A stretch of DNA of 13,666 nucleotides from Caldifarciminota bacterium (GTDB taxonomy: Bacteria; Hydrothermota; Hydrothermia; UBA1063; CAJXJZ01): positions 1 through 13,666 of the forward strand of contig JALVLE010000151.1 of NCBI GenBank assembly GCA_027033555.1. The letters are read 5' to 3'. Both the position numbers and the translations under genes were made by a program. The notes under the pieces are model-generated. The model searched no databases. It was not told the origin of the DNA and saw nothing but the letters and a program-made list of their open reading frames with translations. Below are positions 1-6,993 of this stretch, piece after piece; positions within the stretch are counted from its first letter, which is position 1, and every line of letters begins with the position of its first letter.

Positions 1-7
1 GAATACA

Positions 8-54
8 CATCAATTGATGAGTATTAAATTTGGAGCTCAAGATTATACTCTTGA
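8..54. repeat. Palindrome and short inverted repeat at the left edge
   Basis: Two small symmetric elements lie close together. Positions 8-19 are a perfect 12-bp palindrome (CATCAATTGATG). Positions 37-54 form an inverted repeat with 6-bp arms (TCAAGA / TCTTGA) around a 6-nt centre. Neither is followed by a T-tract on either strand, so neither looks like an intrinsic terminator. The palindrome has the size of a dimeric-regulator operator, but the gene it would control is outside the window. Function unknown; the symmetry itself is directly visible. Confidence 0.3.
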
Positions 55-74
55 CTGTTCAGATGATTGATTGA

Positions 75-212
75 TTACACAATTTTTAGTGTAAGTCTCC
101 TATATAAATGTCTTCTCTTTCCTGGTCGCTTTTTTATATCTTTTTGGTTGGCTTTGATTATGGATTTTTTATGTTTTGGTGTAAAATTTTGATAGGAAAT
201 TTCTATATTCAT
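75..212 (-). CDS. Possible small basic protein, 45 aa, unknown function
   Basis: I do not recognise this product. The ATG at 212 is preceded by AAGGAG with a 6-nt spacer, a near-ideal Shine-Dalgarno, and this is the main reason for calling it. The 45-residue product starts MNIEISYQNF and is very basic: about 14 Lys/Arg, concentrated in the second half (KKRPGKRR, YRR). It has no Cys, no membrane segment and no signal peptide. Such composition fits a nucleic-acid- or ribosome-binding peptide, but that is inference. The frame stays open upstream to 413, but the longer version has no comparable ribosome-binding site and runs through the leader hairpin, so I take the short form. It is divergent from rpiB. 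It could be a chance ORF. Confidence 0.35.
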   Translation of the reverse strand: MNIEISYQNFTPKHKKSIIKANQKDIKKRPGKRRHLYRRLTLKIV

Positions 213-266
213 AGGTAGCTCCTTCTTTCTGATGGTATAAAAGGATACACCATTCTGGGAGCTCCC
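213..266 (-). promoter_or_regulatory. Candidate structured leader that could mask the Shine-Dalgarno of the small ORF
   Basis: On the minus-strand transcript, a 10-bp palindrome GGGAGCTCCC (257-266) is followed by a hairpin with 8-bp arms including one G-U pair and a 6-nt loop (232-253), then by the Shine-Dalgarno GGAGCT (217-222). AGCTCC within the palindrome (257-262) is exactly complementary to that GGAGCT. An outer stem enclosing the hairpin could therefore hide the ribosome-binding site, or the palindrome could pair with itself and leave it free. The base complementarity is seen; the regulatory role is inferred. It matches no riboswitch class I recognise. Confidence 0.3.
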
Positions 267-369
267 TCTTATTATTTTCGTAATCTTTATCCCGTCTGAA
301 TTTCTGCCCTTTTTATTTCGAGGAAACAGTACCCCCTTCGGGAAGGTTATTTTTGAGGAAAAGCGATGG

Positions 370-398
370 TTGTGCATTCCCAGAGGTACACTTATAAT
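370..398 (+). promoter_or_regulatory. Sigma70-type promoter for rpiB-wecB-GT4
   Basis: A perfect TATAAT at 393-398 is preceded, after a 17-bp spacer, by TTGTGC at 370-375 (first three bases match the -35 consensus). Transcription would start near 405, giving a leader of about 23 nt that contains the strong AGGAGG ribosome-binding site of rpiB just before its ATG at 428. It is the only good promoter seen ahead of the three overlapping plus-strand genes. Confidence 0.6.
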
Positions 399-427
399 AC
401 ATATCCCAACCATTAAAGGAGGAGTTT

Positions 428-871
428 ATGAAAATAGCAATTGGCGCCGACCACAGAGGCTATAAACTTAAGGAACAGCTTAAAGAATACATGGAAGATA
501 AAGGAATTGAATTTGTTGATTTTGGCACATACAGTGAAGAATCCGTTGATTATCCAGATTATGCCATTCCAGTTGCAGAAGCTGTGGCAAATGGTGAATG
601 CGATTTTGGTGTGCTTATCTGCTATACTGGGATCGGGATGTCAATTGCTGCAAACAAAGTAAAAGGTATAAGGGCAGCCCATGTTGTAGCACCAGTATAT
701 GCCAAAATGACACGTCAACACAACGATGCAAATGTTTTATGTCTTCCCGGAGGGTTTATTACAAAAGAGGCGGCTATTGAGTGTCTTGAATTATTCATTA
801 ATACAGAATTTGAAGGAGGAAGGCACCAAAGAAGGGTGGAAAAAATAGAAAAATACGAAAAAGAACATTGA
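428..871 (+). CDS. rpiB: Ribose-5-phosphate isomerase B (RpiB/LacAB family)
   Basis: Cytosolic aldose-ketose isomerase interconverting ribose-5-phosphate and ribulose-5-phosphate in the pentose phosphate pathway. The 147-aa product has the usual family length. Family marks are visible in order: GADHRG (residues 6-11), DYPDYA (41-46), catalytic Cys65 in LICYTGIGMSIAANK, the RQHNDANVL block with His98, and GGRHQRR near the C-terminus. The start is set by AGGAGG seven bases before the ATG. One oddity is residue 66: E. coli RpiB has Gly after the catalytic Cys (CGTGIG), here it is Tyr. The gene overlaps the next one through TTGA, so it is transcribed and probably translated together with glycan genes. 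A role in supplying or modifying a special sugar phosphate is possible, but plain RpiB is the simplest reading. Confidence 0.9.
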   Translation: MKIAIGADHRGYKLKEQLKEYMEDKGIEFVDFGTYSEESVDYPDYAIPVAEAVANGECDFGVLICYTGIGMSIAANKVKGIRAAHVVAPVYAKMTRQHNDANVLCLPGGFITKEAAIECLELFINTEFEGGRHQRRVEKIEKYEKEH

Positions 872-1908
872 AAAAATTTTTTTTCCTTGTAGGCGCAAGA
901 CCACAAATTATAAAATTTGCTGCACTTTATCCACATCTTAAAAAACATAGGATTTCATTTGTTCTTGTACATTCAGGGCAACACTATGATGCAGAGCTCT
1001 CTGAAAATTTCTTTCATGAATTTGCTATTGATTCTCCAGACTATAACCTTAGAGTGGGATCCTCCACACACGCAGAACAAACAGCATCCATCATGATCTC
1101 ACTTGCAAAAGTGGTGGAAAAGGTAAAACCAGATTATGGAGTGGTATTTGGAGATACCAATACAACACTCGCAGGAGCACTTGTGTTTTCAAAAATGGAC
1201 ATACCCTTCATTCATATAGAAGCCGGGCTGAGGAGCTTCAATAAAAAAATGCCCGAAGAAATAAACCGAATAATAACAGACAGACTATCCAGCATTTTTT
1301 TTGCTCCATCTTTAAAAGCAAGACAAAATCTCTTAAAGGAAGGGATCACCCAAAATGTATATGTCACTGGAGATCTCCACTATGATCTTTTTAAAAGGAT
1401 GGAAAAACATTTAGAAAAAATTCAATTTAATTCTTCTTTTGGTGATAGATTTGTCTTTCTTACACTCCATAGAGAAGAAAATACAAAAAGCCCTGAATTT
1501 GTTAATGCTCTATTAAATGAGCTTGAGAGGCAACGTATACACGTTGTGTTTCCGTGTCATCCAAGAACATACAACCTGCTAAAAAGGACAGGATTCAAAT
1601 ATATCCACATATTTCCTCCAACCTCTTACTTACAAACCCTTTTTTTCATAAAAAAATCATTTATGGTAATAACTGACTCCGGTGGGGTACAAAAAGAGGC
1701 TTTTTATTTAAGAAAACCTGTTATTATCATGAGAAACGAAACTGAATGGGAGGAAATAGTAGAATTGGGATTCGGGAAACTTGCAGCCAACAATATAGAA
1801 AAAATAACAGAGCTTGTACAAAATCCATGGGAAACCCCATCTTTTAAAGAGGTTTACGGAGATGGGAATGCTGGTCATAAAATGGTAGGCATCATGAAAG
1901 AACTATGA
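868..1908 (+). CDS. wecB: UDP-N-acetylglucosamine 2-epimerase, non-hydrolysing
   Basis: Interconverts UDP-GlcNAc and UDP-ManNAc in the cytosol, providing ManNAc-type precursors for surface polysaccharides. The 346-aa product shows the GT-B-like epimerase motifs in order: GARPQIIK (9-16, usually GTRPEAIK), HSGQHYD (35-41), FGDTNTTLAGAL (94-105), EAGLRSF (118-124) followed by MPEEINR, LHREEN (200-205), CHPRTY (230-235), TDSGGVQKEA (269-278) and a C-terminal GDGNAGHKM. It is slightly shorter than typical members (about 360-380 aa). The start is a TTG overlapping the rpiB stop as TTGA; no ATG lies near enough to preserve the conserved N-terminus. The A6T8 run right after the start could promote sequencing or polymerase slippage, but the frame is intact here. 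Expected to be translationally coupled to rpiB. Confidence 0.92.
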   Translation: MKKFFFLVGARPQIIKFAALYPHLKKHRISFVLVHSGQHYDAELSENFFHEFAIDSPDYNLRVGSSTHAEQTASIMISLAKVVEKVKPDYGVVFGDTNTTLAGALVFSKMDIPFIHIEAGLRSFNKKMPEEINRIITDRLSSIFFAPSLKARQNLLKEGITQNVYVTGDLHYDLFKRMEKHLEKIQFNSSFGDRFVFLTLHREENTKSPEFVNALLNELERQRIHVVFPCHPRTYNLLKRTGFKYIHIFPPTSYLQTLFFIKKSFMVITDSGGVQKEAFYLRKPVIIMRNETEWEEIVELGFGKLAANNIEKITELVQNPWETPSFKEVYGDGNAGHKMVGIMKEL

Positions 1909-2969
1909 AAATTGCCTTTCCATTACTTTCCATTGAAAATCATGGAGGTACCCGTGACATTATTGAAGTTGCCAATTATCTTGCCAAAAAAACACATAAG
2001 GTCATTCTGTATGCACCGTTTGATAGAATTAATACTCATTATTACGTCAGTAATAAGGTAAAAATACAACCAGTCCCTACAAGTGGCAAAACGCGATGGG
2101 GACAATTTAAAACCCTCTTGTGGTACATATTAAACTTAAAAAATTCTGACCTCTATGTAGCTAATTTTTTCCCGACTTTCTATCCAATTTTTATAAGGAG
2201 CCTAACTAAACACAGTAAATTTGTGTATTTCGTACAGGATATAGAATACAAATTCGTAAAACTTCCTCTGAACATTTTTGCGCTCTTCACCTATATTCTC
2301 CCATCAAAAAAGATCGCACTTTCTCACTTCATCAAACAAAAAATCGGTGACAGAGATACAGAGGTAGCATTACCAGGAGTGAGCGAGACTTTCCTGAAAT
2401 TACCATTAAAAAAACGGGATTTCAACAACAATCCCCTTGTTATTGGTCATATAATCAGAAAAGAACCTCTTAAAAATTCCAAACTCTTTTTAAAGGCTAT
2501 ACCTGAGCTTTTAAAAATGGGGTATAGGGTAAGAGTAGTGGGAGACAGTGCCACAGTTATACATCTAAAAAAACTGTATCCCAAAGAGCTCACAGCCCTT
2601 CCCTATGCTGATTCAAATACTCTGTGCACAGAATTTTACGATAAAATTGACATATTTGTTCATACCTCTATTACAGAAGGTTTCGGTCTTCCTCCACTTG
2701 AGGCCATGGCAAGGGGATGTGCTGTTCTACTAACCCATTCAGGAGGTGTAAATGAGTATGCAAAAGACAAAATAAACGCTATATTCATTGACAAAGAAGA
2801 CCCTGCTGATATGGTATTGAAAATCGCAGGGCTTGACAGGAAAAGGGAACTTCTGAAAAAACTTTCAGATAATGCAATAAAAACAGCACATTTATATCCA
2901 ATAAGAAATTTAGGTCCCGCTTTTGAGAAAGCTCTTATAAAACTAAAGTTACTTACTAAGTCTAAGTGA
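1905..2969 (+). CDS. Glycosyltransferase family 4 (GT-B fold)
   Basis: Retaining glycosyltransferase transferring a sugar from a nucleotide donor to a surface-glycan or lipid-linked acceptor, probably at the inner face of the cytoplasmic membrane. The 354-aa product has an N-terminal acceptor domain with a glycine loop (HGGTRD, 13-18) and a C-terminal donor domain carrying the GT4 EX7E signature: E258-GFGLPPL-E266, followed by AMARGCAVL and SGGVNEY. Donor and acceptor cannot be told from sequence. It starts at ATG 1905, overlapping the stop of the epimerase as ATGA. ManNAc made by its neighbour is a plausible donor sugar, but that is inference from position only. Its stop codon lies inside the 3' end of the convergent cyclase gene, and no terminator is seen between them. 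Confidence 0.85.
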   Translation: MKIAFPLLSIENHGGTRDIIEVANYLAKKTHKVILYAPFDRINTHYYVSNKVKIQPVPTSGKTRWGQFKTLLWYILNLKNSDLYVANFFPTFYPIFIRSLTKHSKFVYFVQDIEYKFVKLPLNIFALFTYILPSKKIALSHFIKQKIGDRDTEVALPGVSETFLKLPLKKRDFNNNPLVIGHIIRKEPLKNSKLFLKAIPELLKMGYRVRVVGDSATVIHLKKLYPKELTALPYADSNTLCTEFYDKIDIFVHTSITEGFGLPPLEAMARGCAVLLTHSGGVNEYAKDKINAIFIDKEDPADMVLKIAGLDRKRELLKKLSDNAIKTAHLYPIRNLGPAFEKALIKLKLLTKSK

Positions 2970-5900
2970 CATTTGCCAAAACAAATCTCTTTGCAACTAC
3001 ATTTTTAAGCCTGTTTGCCAGCTCGTTGATATTTTCAAATCTATGGTTATCAAAATATTCAAAAAATTTTAAGAAACCCTTACGAAGATAGGGATATTTT
3101 TCTATTTTCTTCCGTATCTCAACAACTTCTTCAAAATCTTTCTCAACTAAAGCAAAAGCAAGTAGAAATGAAAATACAGCTCCAGCATCATGGAGCATAT
3201 TGTTATCCAGAAATATCCCAAGTGCATCTTTTAAATATTTTCTGGACCTTTTCTTATCTCCTAAAAAGGCCAGAGCTTCACCGTGTAATGCAAGAGACCT
3301 GGCTTGAGCCCATTTGTAATTTATAACTGCCAGATACCTCTCCACTTTTCTTAATTCCCGTAATATCCTTTCATAGTCCCCTTTTATCAAAAGAACATAA
3401 ATGAGATTCAATTCTGCAAGAAGATATGGATAATACAACCGATGTCGCAAAGCAATAAGAGATGCTTTTTGATAATAGGCTATTGATGTGTCAATTTCCT
3501 TTTTCCATAAGTAAATATTTGCCATGTTTATGTATACTCCAACCCTATTCCACACACTTTCATCGCTATGCCTTATTTTTTTAAGTATAAACCTGTATGT
3601 CGTCAGTGCCTCATCAAGCCTTTCCAGAGAAGCAAGAGCTGTAGCCTTATTTGCAGCAAGTGAAAAAAGTTGACGGGTAATCCTCTTTTTTAATGCAGTT
3701 TTTAATCCCCTGTTGAAATATTCCAGAGCTATATGGGGCTTGTTCGTATTCAAATAATAAAGCCCCATTATATTTTGATAAACAACATACAGATCAGGGG
3801 AGCGTATTTCATAAACTCCGTCCCTCTCTATTTTTTTAACAAGTTGTTTAACTTTATCCAATTGGTTCATATCCAGTAAGAGATAGGCCTCTACAAGCCA
3901 CTTTCTGAGCTCCTCTTCCTGGGTCTTCACTTTAGCTTTTTCCAACATAGAAAAAGCCCTGTGATAAAACCCAACCTTGGAATATAAATTACTTAACCCT
4001 TCAATCAGTTTAAACTCGGGCTCCCCCATTATGGAAAGTTTCATCTCCAAAAGCTCAATTCTCCGGTAAAAATCATTTTTGTAAGCCCTGTCAGAAAGGG
4101 CTAAATCTATATAATTAAATGCCTTTTCCTTAAGATCAGCCTTTGTGTAGTGTTTCGCTATGTTATAAAGAGGCTCTTCAATTTGTTCTTGATGCTTTTC
4201 CAGAAACTCAGCTATTTTTTTATGGATATTTTTTCGCTCATGTTTAAGCATAGATTCATATATAGCTTCCCTGTATGTTTGCTGCTCAAAGACGATATTT
4301 TCTCCATCTAAACGAAGAATTCCAGAAGATATTGCTTTCTCTGGTAATCCTGAGGGAAGTCCCACATACTTCTTGTATTTGTTAAAAAGTCCCGCAGGTA
4401 CACTATAACCAAAAACAGAAAGATGTTTCACATCTTCCTGCTCTCTTTCAGGTAACTCATCAAAGGACAAAATAAATATATCATGCATACCTTTAGGAAT
4501 TTTTACTGCTCCTCTATGAATCCATAAACCATTACGAACTTTCAGCATTTCATTGGCTAACAAATATGCCAGAGTGTGTCTCAAAACAAGCGGATTTCCA
4601 GATGTCTTCTCTTTCATAAGTCTTATAAGAAGGCTATGTGCTCTTCCTCCAAGAACCGTGCTGATCAGTTTTCCTATTGCATCTTCGGTAAAAGGCTCTA
4701 ATTTTAAAAGCATTCCACTTTCACGAGCAAGATTCACAACCTGATCATCAAATTTTCTACCTGTAATAACAAATAAAATCTCCCCTTTCCTCCTAAATAA
4801 TTTCTTTATCACTTTTCTGCTGGCTTCATCAACAAGATGCCAATCATCAATGGCCAGAATAATAGGTTTATCATGGCTCTTATTTCTTATCAAAGCTTCA
4901 AAAATTGCAGGAAACGTGGTCTCAATAGCTTTTACATCCACAAACTCTCCTTTAATAAATTTCTCCACAAAATCCTGAATATTTCCTGGTAGCCTGTTTT
5001 TTTCATAAAACATTCTTACAAGCCCTTTTAAACAGCCATAAGAGCCCTTAACTGCATACTCTTGAGCACTACACTTAAAAATTTCATAACTCTTTATTTC
5101 TTTTAATACTTTTTCAAGAAGCACAGTTTTACCAATACCTGCAACACCTTCAATAAGTATTAATCCTCTTCTATGTAAGGATACAAAAGTTTTTATTTTG
5201 TTTATTTCATCTTTCCTGTTTACAAACACACGGAAGGCGAGCCTTGCCGGATTTTTACCTTTAAGAACATACGTCCAAAGAGCACGCCTTCTTCCCCTTA
5301 CTTTTACATTTCCATGGAACTTAAACAGATATGCATTCTCAAAATACCTGGTATCCGTGCTGAATAGAATTTCTCCTCTTATAGCATGCTCCATAAGTCT
5401 TGCGGCAATGTTCACACTCTCCCCCAGAGTTGTAAATCTCTTAAACCTTTTACTTCCTATAAATCCACTCACGGCTCTGCCGTTGGCTATACCTATGCTG
5501 AGTTTGTTTTGATAGGCGTCTTTAAGCATAAGTGCCAGATCAAGCGCACTTTTTATCCGATACCTCGTGGTTTCAGGAGCACCAGCGGTAAAAAACAGAT
5601 GATTACCTTTATCAATCATCAAAATAGAATCAAGGTATATTTTGTAAGCGGTTATATAAGGGTAAAAATGCTCCTGTAGCTCTCCGATAAAGGTAAAAAA
5701 ATCTTTTTCATCCCCATAGAATTTTAGAAACATACATGTTATGTTTCTCCACTCTCCTCTAAATCCTGCTTTTTTGTATGCAGCTACTTTCCTGTTGTAC
5801 AGGCTATTTTTTTGTAAAGCTGTCAATTTTCTGGAGTATGATGGATATTTGGTGCTAATATATGCCCCCTTTGTAAGGAACTCTCCTGGCCTGGCTCTCT

Positions 5901-6354
5901 TCTCAAGTGATGCGGCTTCGTTTAGCGCTATTCCGTAAAATATAAAATCTCTCCTTTCCGGAAAATCCACGGGTATTATATAGAAATCGCCCATAGTAAT
6001 GCCACCTTTTACTTTTAAACTCCTTTCTTTCAGCAGAAGATGCATCATGTGAGCTGCTCTTTTTGCTTTTTTCTGAGTAAGGTCATTTTTGAAATATACA
6101 AGCATTGCATCTCCCGCTATAAAGGCAATTTCCCCTCCCTCCTCCTCTACAGCATCGTGAGCAAGTGTAAATACCCTTTCTATTCTGTCAAGTAATTCCT
6201 CAAACTTTTCCTCACCCCGAAATTGTGCCTCTTCAACTAGGGACGTAAAGCTTTTTATATCTACGAACATAAGACTCCCCGAAAGCTTTAGAGGCTTTTC
6301 TATTCCATCCTTGAAAATACTCAGCACATCCTTTGAAAATGAAGAGAAAGGCAT
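2962..6354 (-). CDS. Tandem class III adenylate cyclase with NTPase and TPR region, soluble-adenylyl-cyclase-like
   Basis: Predicted cytosolic cAMP-forming regulator of about 1,130 aa (numbered from ATG 6354). Domains: cyclase 1 (~25-165), cyclase 2 (~200-365), P-loop NTPase (Walker A GVAGIGKT 403-410; Walker B IILAIDD 498-504), then a long helical TPR-like region (~730-1090). Cyclase 1 keeps both metal aspartates (FVDIKSF D32; AGDAML D82) but has Ser149 where the transition-state Arg is expected (LNEAAS). Cyclase 2 lacks the metal Asp (CMFLKF) but keeps Lys249 (IDKGN), Thr308 (TTLGE), Asn315 and Arg319 (VNIAAR). The halves complement each other into one site, as in animal ADCY10, which has the same domain order. 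No membrane segment follows from this start. The frame is open back to ATG 6444, but that extension translates the upstream terminator hairpin, so I reject it. No Shine-Dalgarno precedes 6354. Confidence 0.85.
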   Translation of the reverse strand: MPFSSFSKDVLSIFKDGIEKPLKLSGSLMFVDIKSFTSLVEEAQFRGEEKFEELLDRIERVFTLAHDAVEEEGGEIAFIAGDAMLVYFKNDLTQKKAKRAAHMMHLLLKERSLKVKGGITMGDFYIIPVDFPERRDFIFYGIALNEAASLEKRARPGEFLTKGAYISTKYPSYSRKLTALQKNSLYNRKVAAYKKAGFRGEWRNITCMFLKFYGDEKDFFTFIGELQEHFYPYITAYKIYLDSILMIDKGNHLFFTAGAPETTRYRIKSALDLALMLKDAYQNKLSIGIANGRAVSGFIGSKRFKRFTTLGESVNIAARLMEHAIRGEILFSTDTRYFENAYLFKFHGNVKVRGRRRALWTYVLKGKNPARLAFRVFVNRKDEINKIKTFVSLHRRGLILIEGVAGIGKTVLLEKVLKEIKSYEIFKCSAQEYAVKGSYGCLKGLVRMFYEKNRLPGNIQDFVEKFIKGEFVDVKAIETTFPAIFEALIRNKSHDKPIILAIDDWHLVDEASRKVIKKLFRRKGEILFVITGRKFDDQVVNLARESGMLLKLEPFTEDAIGKLISTVLGGRAHSLLIRLMKEKTSGNPLVLRHTLAYLLANEMLKVRNGLWIHRGAVKIPKGMHDIFILSFDELPEREQEDVKHLSVFGYSVPAGLFNKYKKYVGLPSGLPEKAISSGILRLDGENIVFEQQTYREAIYESMLKHERKNIHKKIAEFLEKHQEQIEEPLYNIAKHYTKADLKEKAFNYIDLALSDRAYKNDFYRRIELLEMKLSIMGEPEFKLIEGLSNLYSKVGFYHRAFSMLEKAKVKTQEEELRKWLVEAYLLLDMNQLDKVKQLVKKIERDGVYEIRSPDLYVVYQNIMGLYYLNTNKPHIALEYFNRGLKTALKKRITRQLFSLAANKATALASLERLDEALTTYRFILKKIRHSDESVWNRVGVYINMANIYLWKKEIDTSIAYYQKASLIALRHRLYYPYLLAELNLIYVLLIKGDYERILRELRKVERYLAVINYKWAQARSLALHGEALAFLGDKKRSRKYLKDALGIFLDNNMLHDAGAVFSFLLAFALVEKDFEEVVEIRKKIEKYPYLRKGFLKFFEYFDNHRFENINELANRLKNVVAKRFVLANVT

Positions 6355-6358
6355 GTGT

Positions 6359-6389
6359 ATAATATACGAGAGTGATTGCGAAATTAAAA
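6359..6389 (-). promoter_or_regulatory. Possible promoter of the cyclase gene, giving a leaderless or near-leaderless mRNA
   Basis: Reading leftward, TATATT (6366-6361) overlaps TATTAT (6364-6359); each matches five of six bases of the -10 consensus. A poor -35 (TTTTAA, 6389-6384) sits 17 bp upstream of the first. A start 7 nt after TATATT falls on the A of the ATG at 6354, and no ribosome-binding site is present between the -10 and the ATG. The placement just after the strong terminator fits a separate transcription unit. Confidence 0.4.
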
Positions 6390-6396
6390 GGAGTGT

Positions 6397-6442
6397 AAAG
6401 AAAAGACGAGCGGAAGGGGCGTGTGCGCCCCTTCCGCTCGTC
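6397..6442 (-). terminator. Strong intrinsic terminator of the nadA-to-HD operon
   Basis: A perfect 17-bp GC-rich inverted repeat (arms 6405-6421 and 6426-6442, 4-nt loop) is followed on the minus strand by TTTTCTTT (6404-6397). It begins 14 nt after the stop codon of the HD-domain gene. No T-tract follows on the plus strand, so it is directional. It separates the metabolic operon from the cyclase gene. Confidence 0.92.
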
Positions 6443-6456
6443 AACGATTTATGGAA

Positions 6457-6993
6457 TCAGTCTTTGAAAGGTTCAAAGTTGACAAAATCTGCGTGGTGTA
6501 TAATCCAGGATTCAGTTATGCGTTTCGTAAAATCTCCTTCCTTGGAATGCGCCACTATAATATGCACAACCTCAAGAGGAAGTCCCACTTCACTTGCAAT
6601 TATCCCTCCTGATATAGGATGGCGTAGTCTTTTTCCGTGATAGCTTTTTACCACTTTTCCGTTTTCGTCTCTTTCAAATTCCAGCACCTTTCCTACATCA
6701 TGCAAAATGGCTCCAGATATAACCCAATCCATATTAACAGGCTTTTTCTCCCCGTAATTATCTATGAAACTCTCTGCTATCTTTATGGCTGTGTTCGTTA
6801 CTGCATTTGTATGTTTTAAAAGGCTTATATCTGTTTCTTCTAAAAGGAGGGTAAAGGGTATTTTATCAAGGTCATCTATTTCAAATGGAGAAAGTTCAAG
6901 GGCGCGTTCCCAGCATGTGATGGTTTTCTCTCTTAAGTCATCGTCTTTAATGTCTTTAATCCTTGGGAAGAGCTCCACTATCTTATTCCTCAT
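6457..6993 (-). CDS. HD-domain metal-dependent phosphohydrolase-like protein
   Basis: A 178-aa soluble protein of the HD/HDIG superfamily, whose members are mostly divalent-metal phosphohydrolases or phosphodiesterases; its substrate is unknown. Likely metal ligands are visible: His61 (LLKHTNA), His98-Asp99 (ILHDVGK), and distal Asp169 (HHADFVNF), with further conserved-looking histidines at 125 (RHPISGG) and 149 (VAHSKEGD). There is no attached sensor or RelA-type domain. The start is ATG 6993: GGGGAGG lies six bases upstream, and this ATG overlaps the 3' end of the lyase gene by 11 bp. An upstream in-frame ATG at 7023 would add ten residues inside the lyase gene and has no better site. It is the last gene of the operon, so it may act on a metabolite or nucleotide tied to citryl-CoA/NAD metabolism, which is inference. 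Confidence 0.8.
   Translation of the reverse strand: MRNKIVELFPRIKDIKDDDLREKTITCWERALELSPFEIDDLDKIPFTLLLEETDISLLKHTNAVTNTAIKIAESFIDNYGEKKPVNMDWVISGAILHDVGKVLEFERDENGKVVKSYHGKRLRHPISGGIIASEVGLPLEVVHIIVAHSKEGDFTKRITESWIIHHADFVNFEPFKD

Noticed and set aside
75-413. 112-aa minus-strand ORF spanning most of the left region.
   Set aside because: Its upstream part overlaps the rpiB promoter and leader structure, has no ribosome-binding site and no recognisable motif. Only the 45-codon part with a strong Shine-Dalgarno is kept.
213-427. Known riboswitch or T-box in the region before rpiB.
   Set aside because: The rpiB leader is only about 23 nt from the predicted start. I see no conserved core of a riboswitch class I know on either strand.
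871-884. A6T8 run at the start of wecB as a programmed frameshift or a broken gene.
   Set aside because: The frame is intact and reads straight into the conserved N-terminus. It is only a slippage-prone tract.
6405-6442. 17-bp perfect inverted repeat as a mobile-element end or attachment site.
   Set aside because: It is a single stem-loop with a 4-nt loop, directional T-tract and position 14 nt after a stop codon, so a terminator explains it fully. No transposase or second copy is present.
6355-6444. N-terminal extension of the cyclase with a hydrophobic segment (FFTLLLIS), read as a membrane anchor or signal peptide.
   Set aside because: Its first codons are the perfect terminator hairpin and T-tract of the upstream operon, and the cyclase domain begins shortly after the ATG at 6354.
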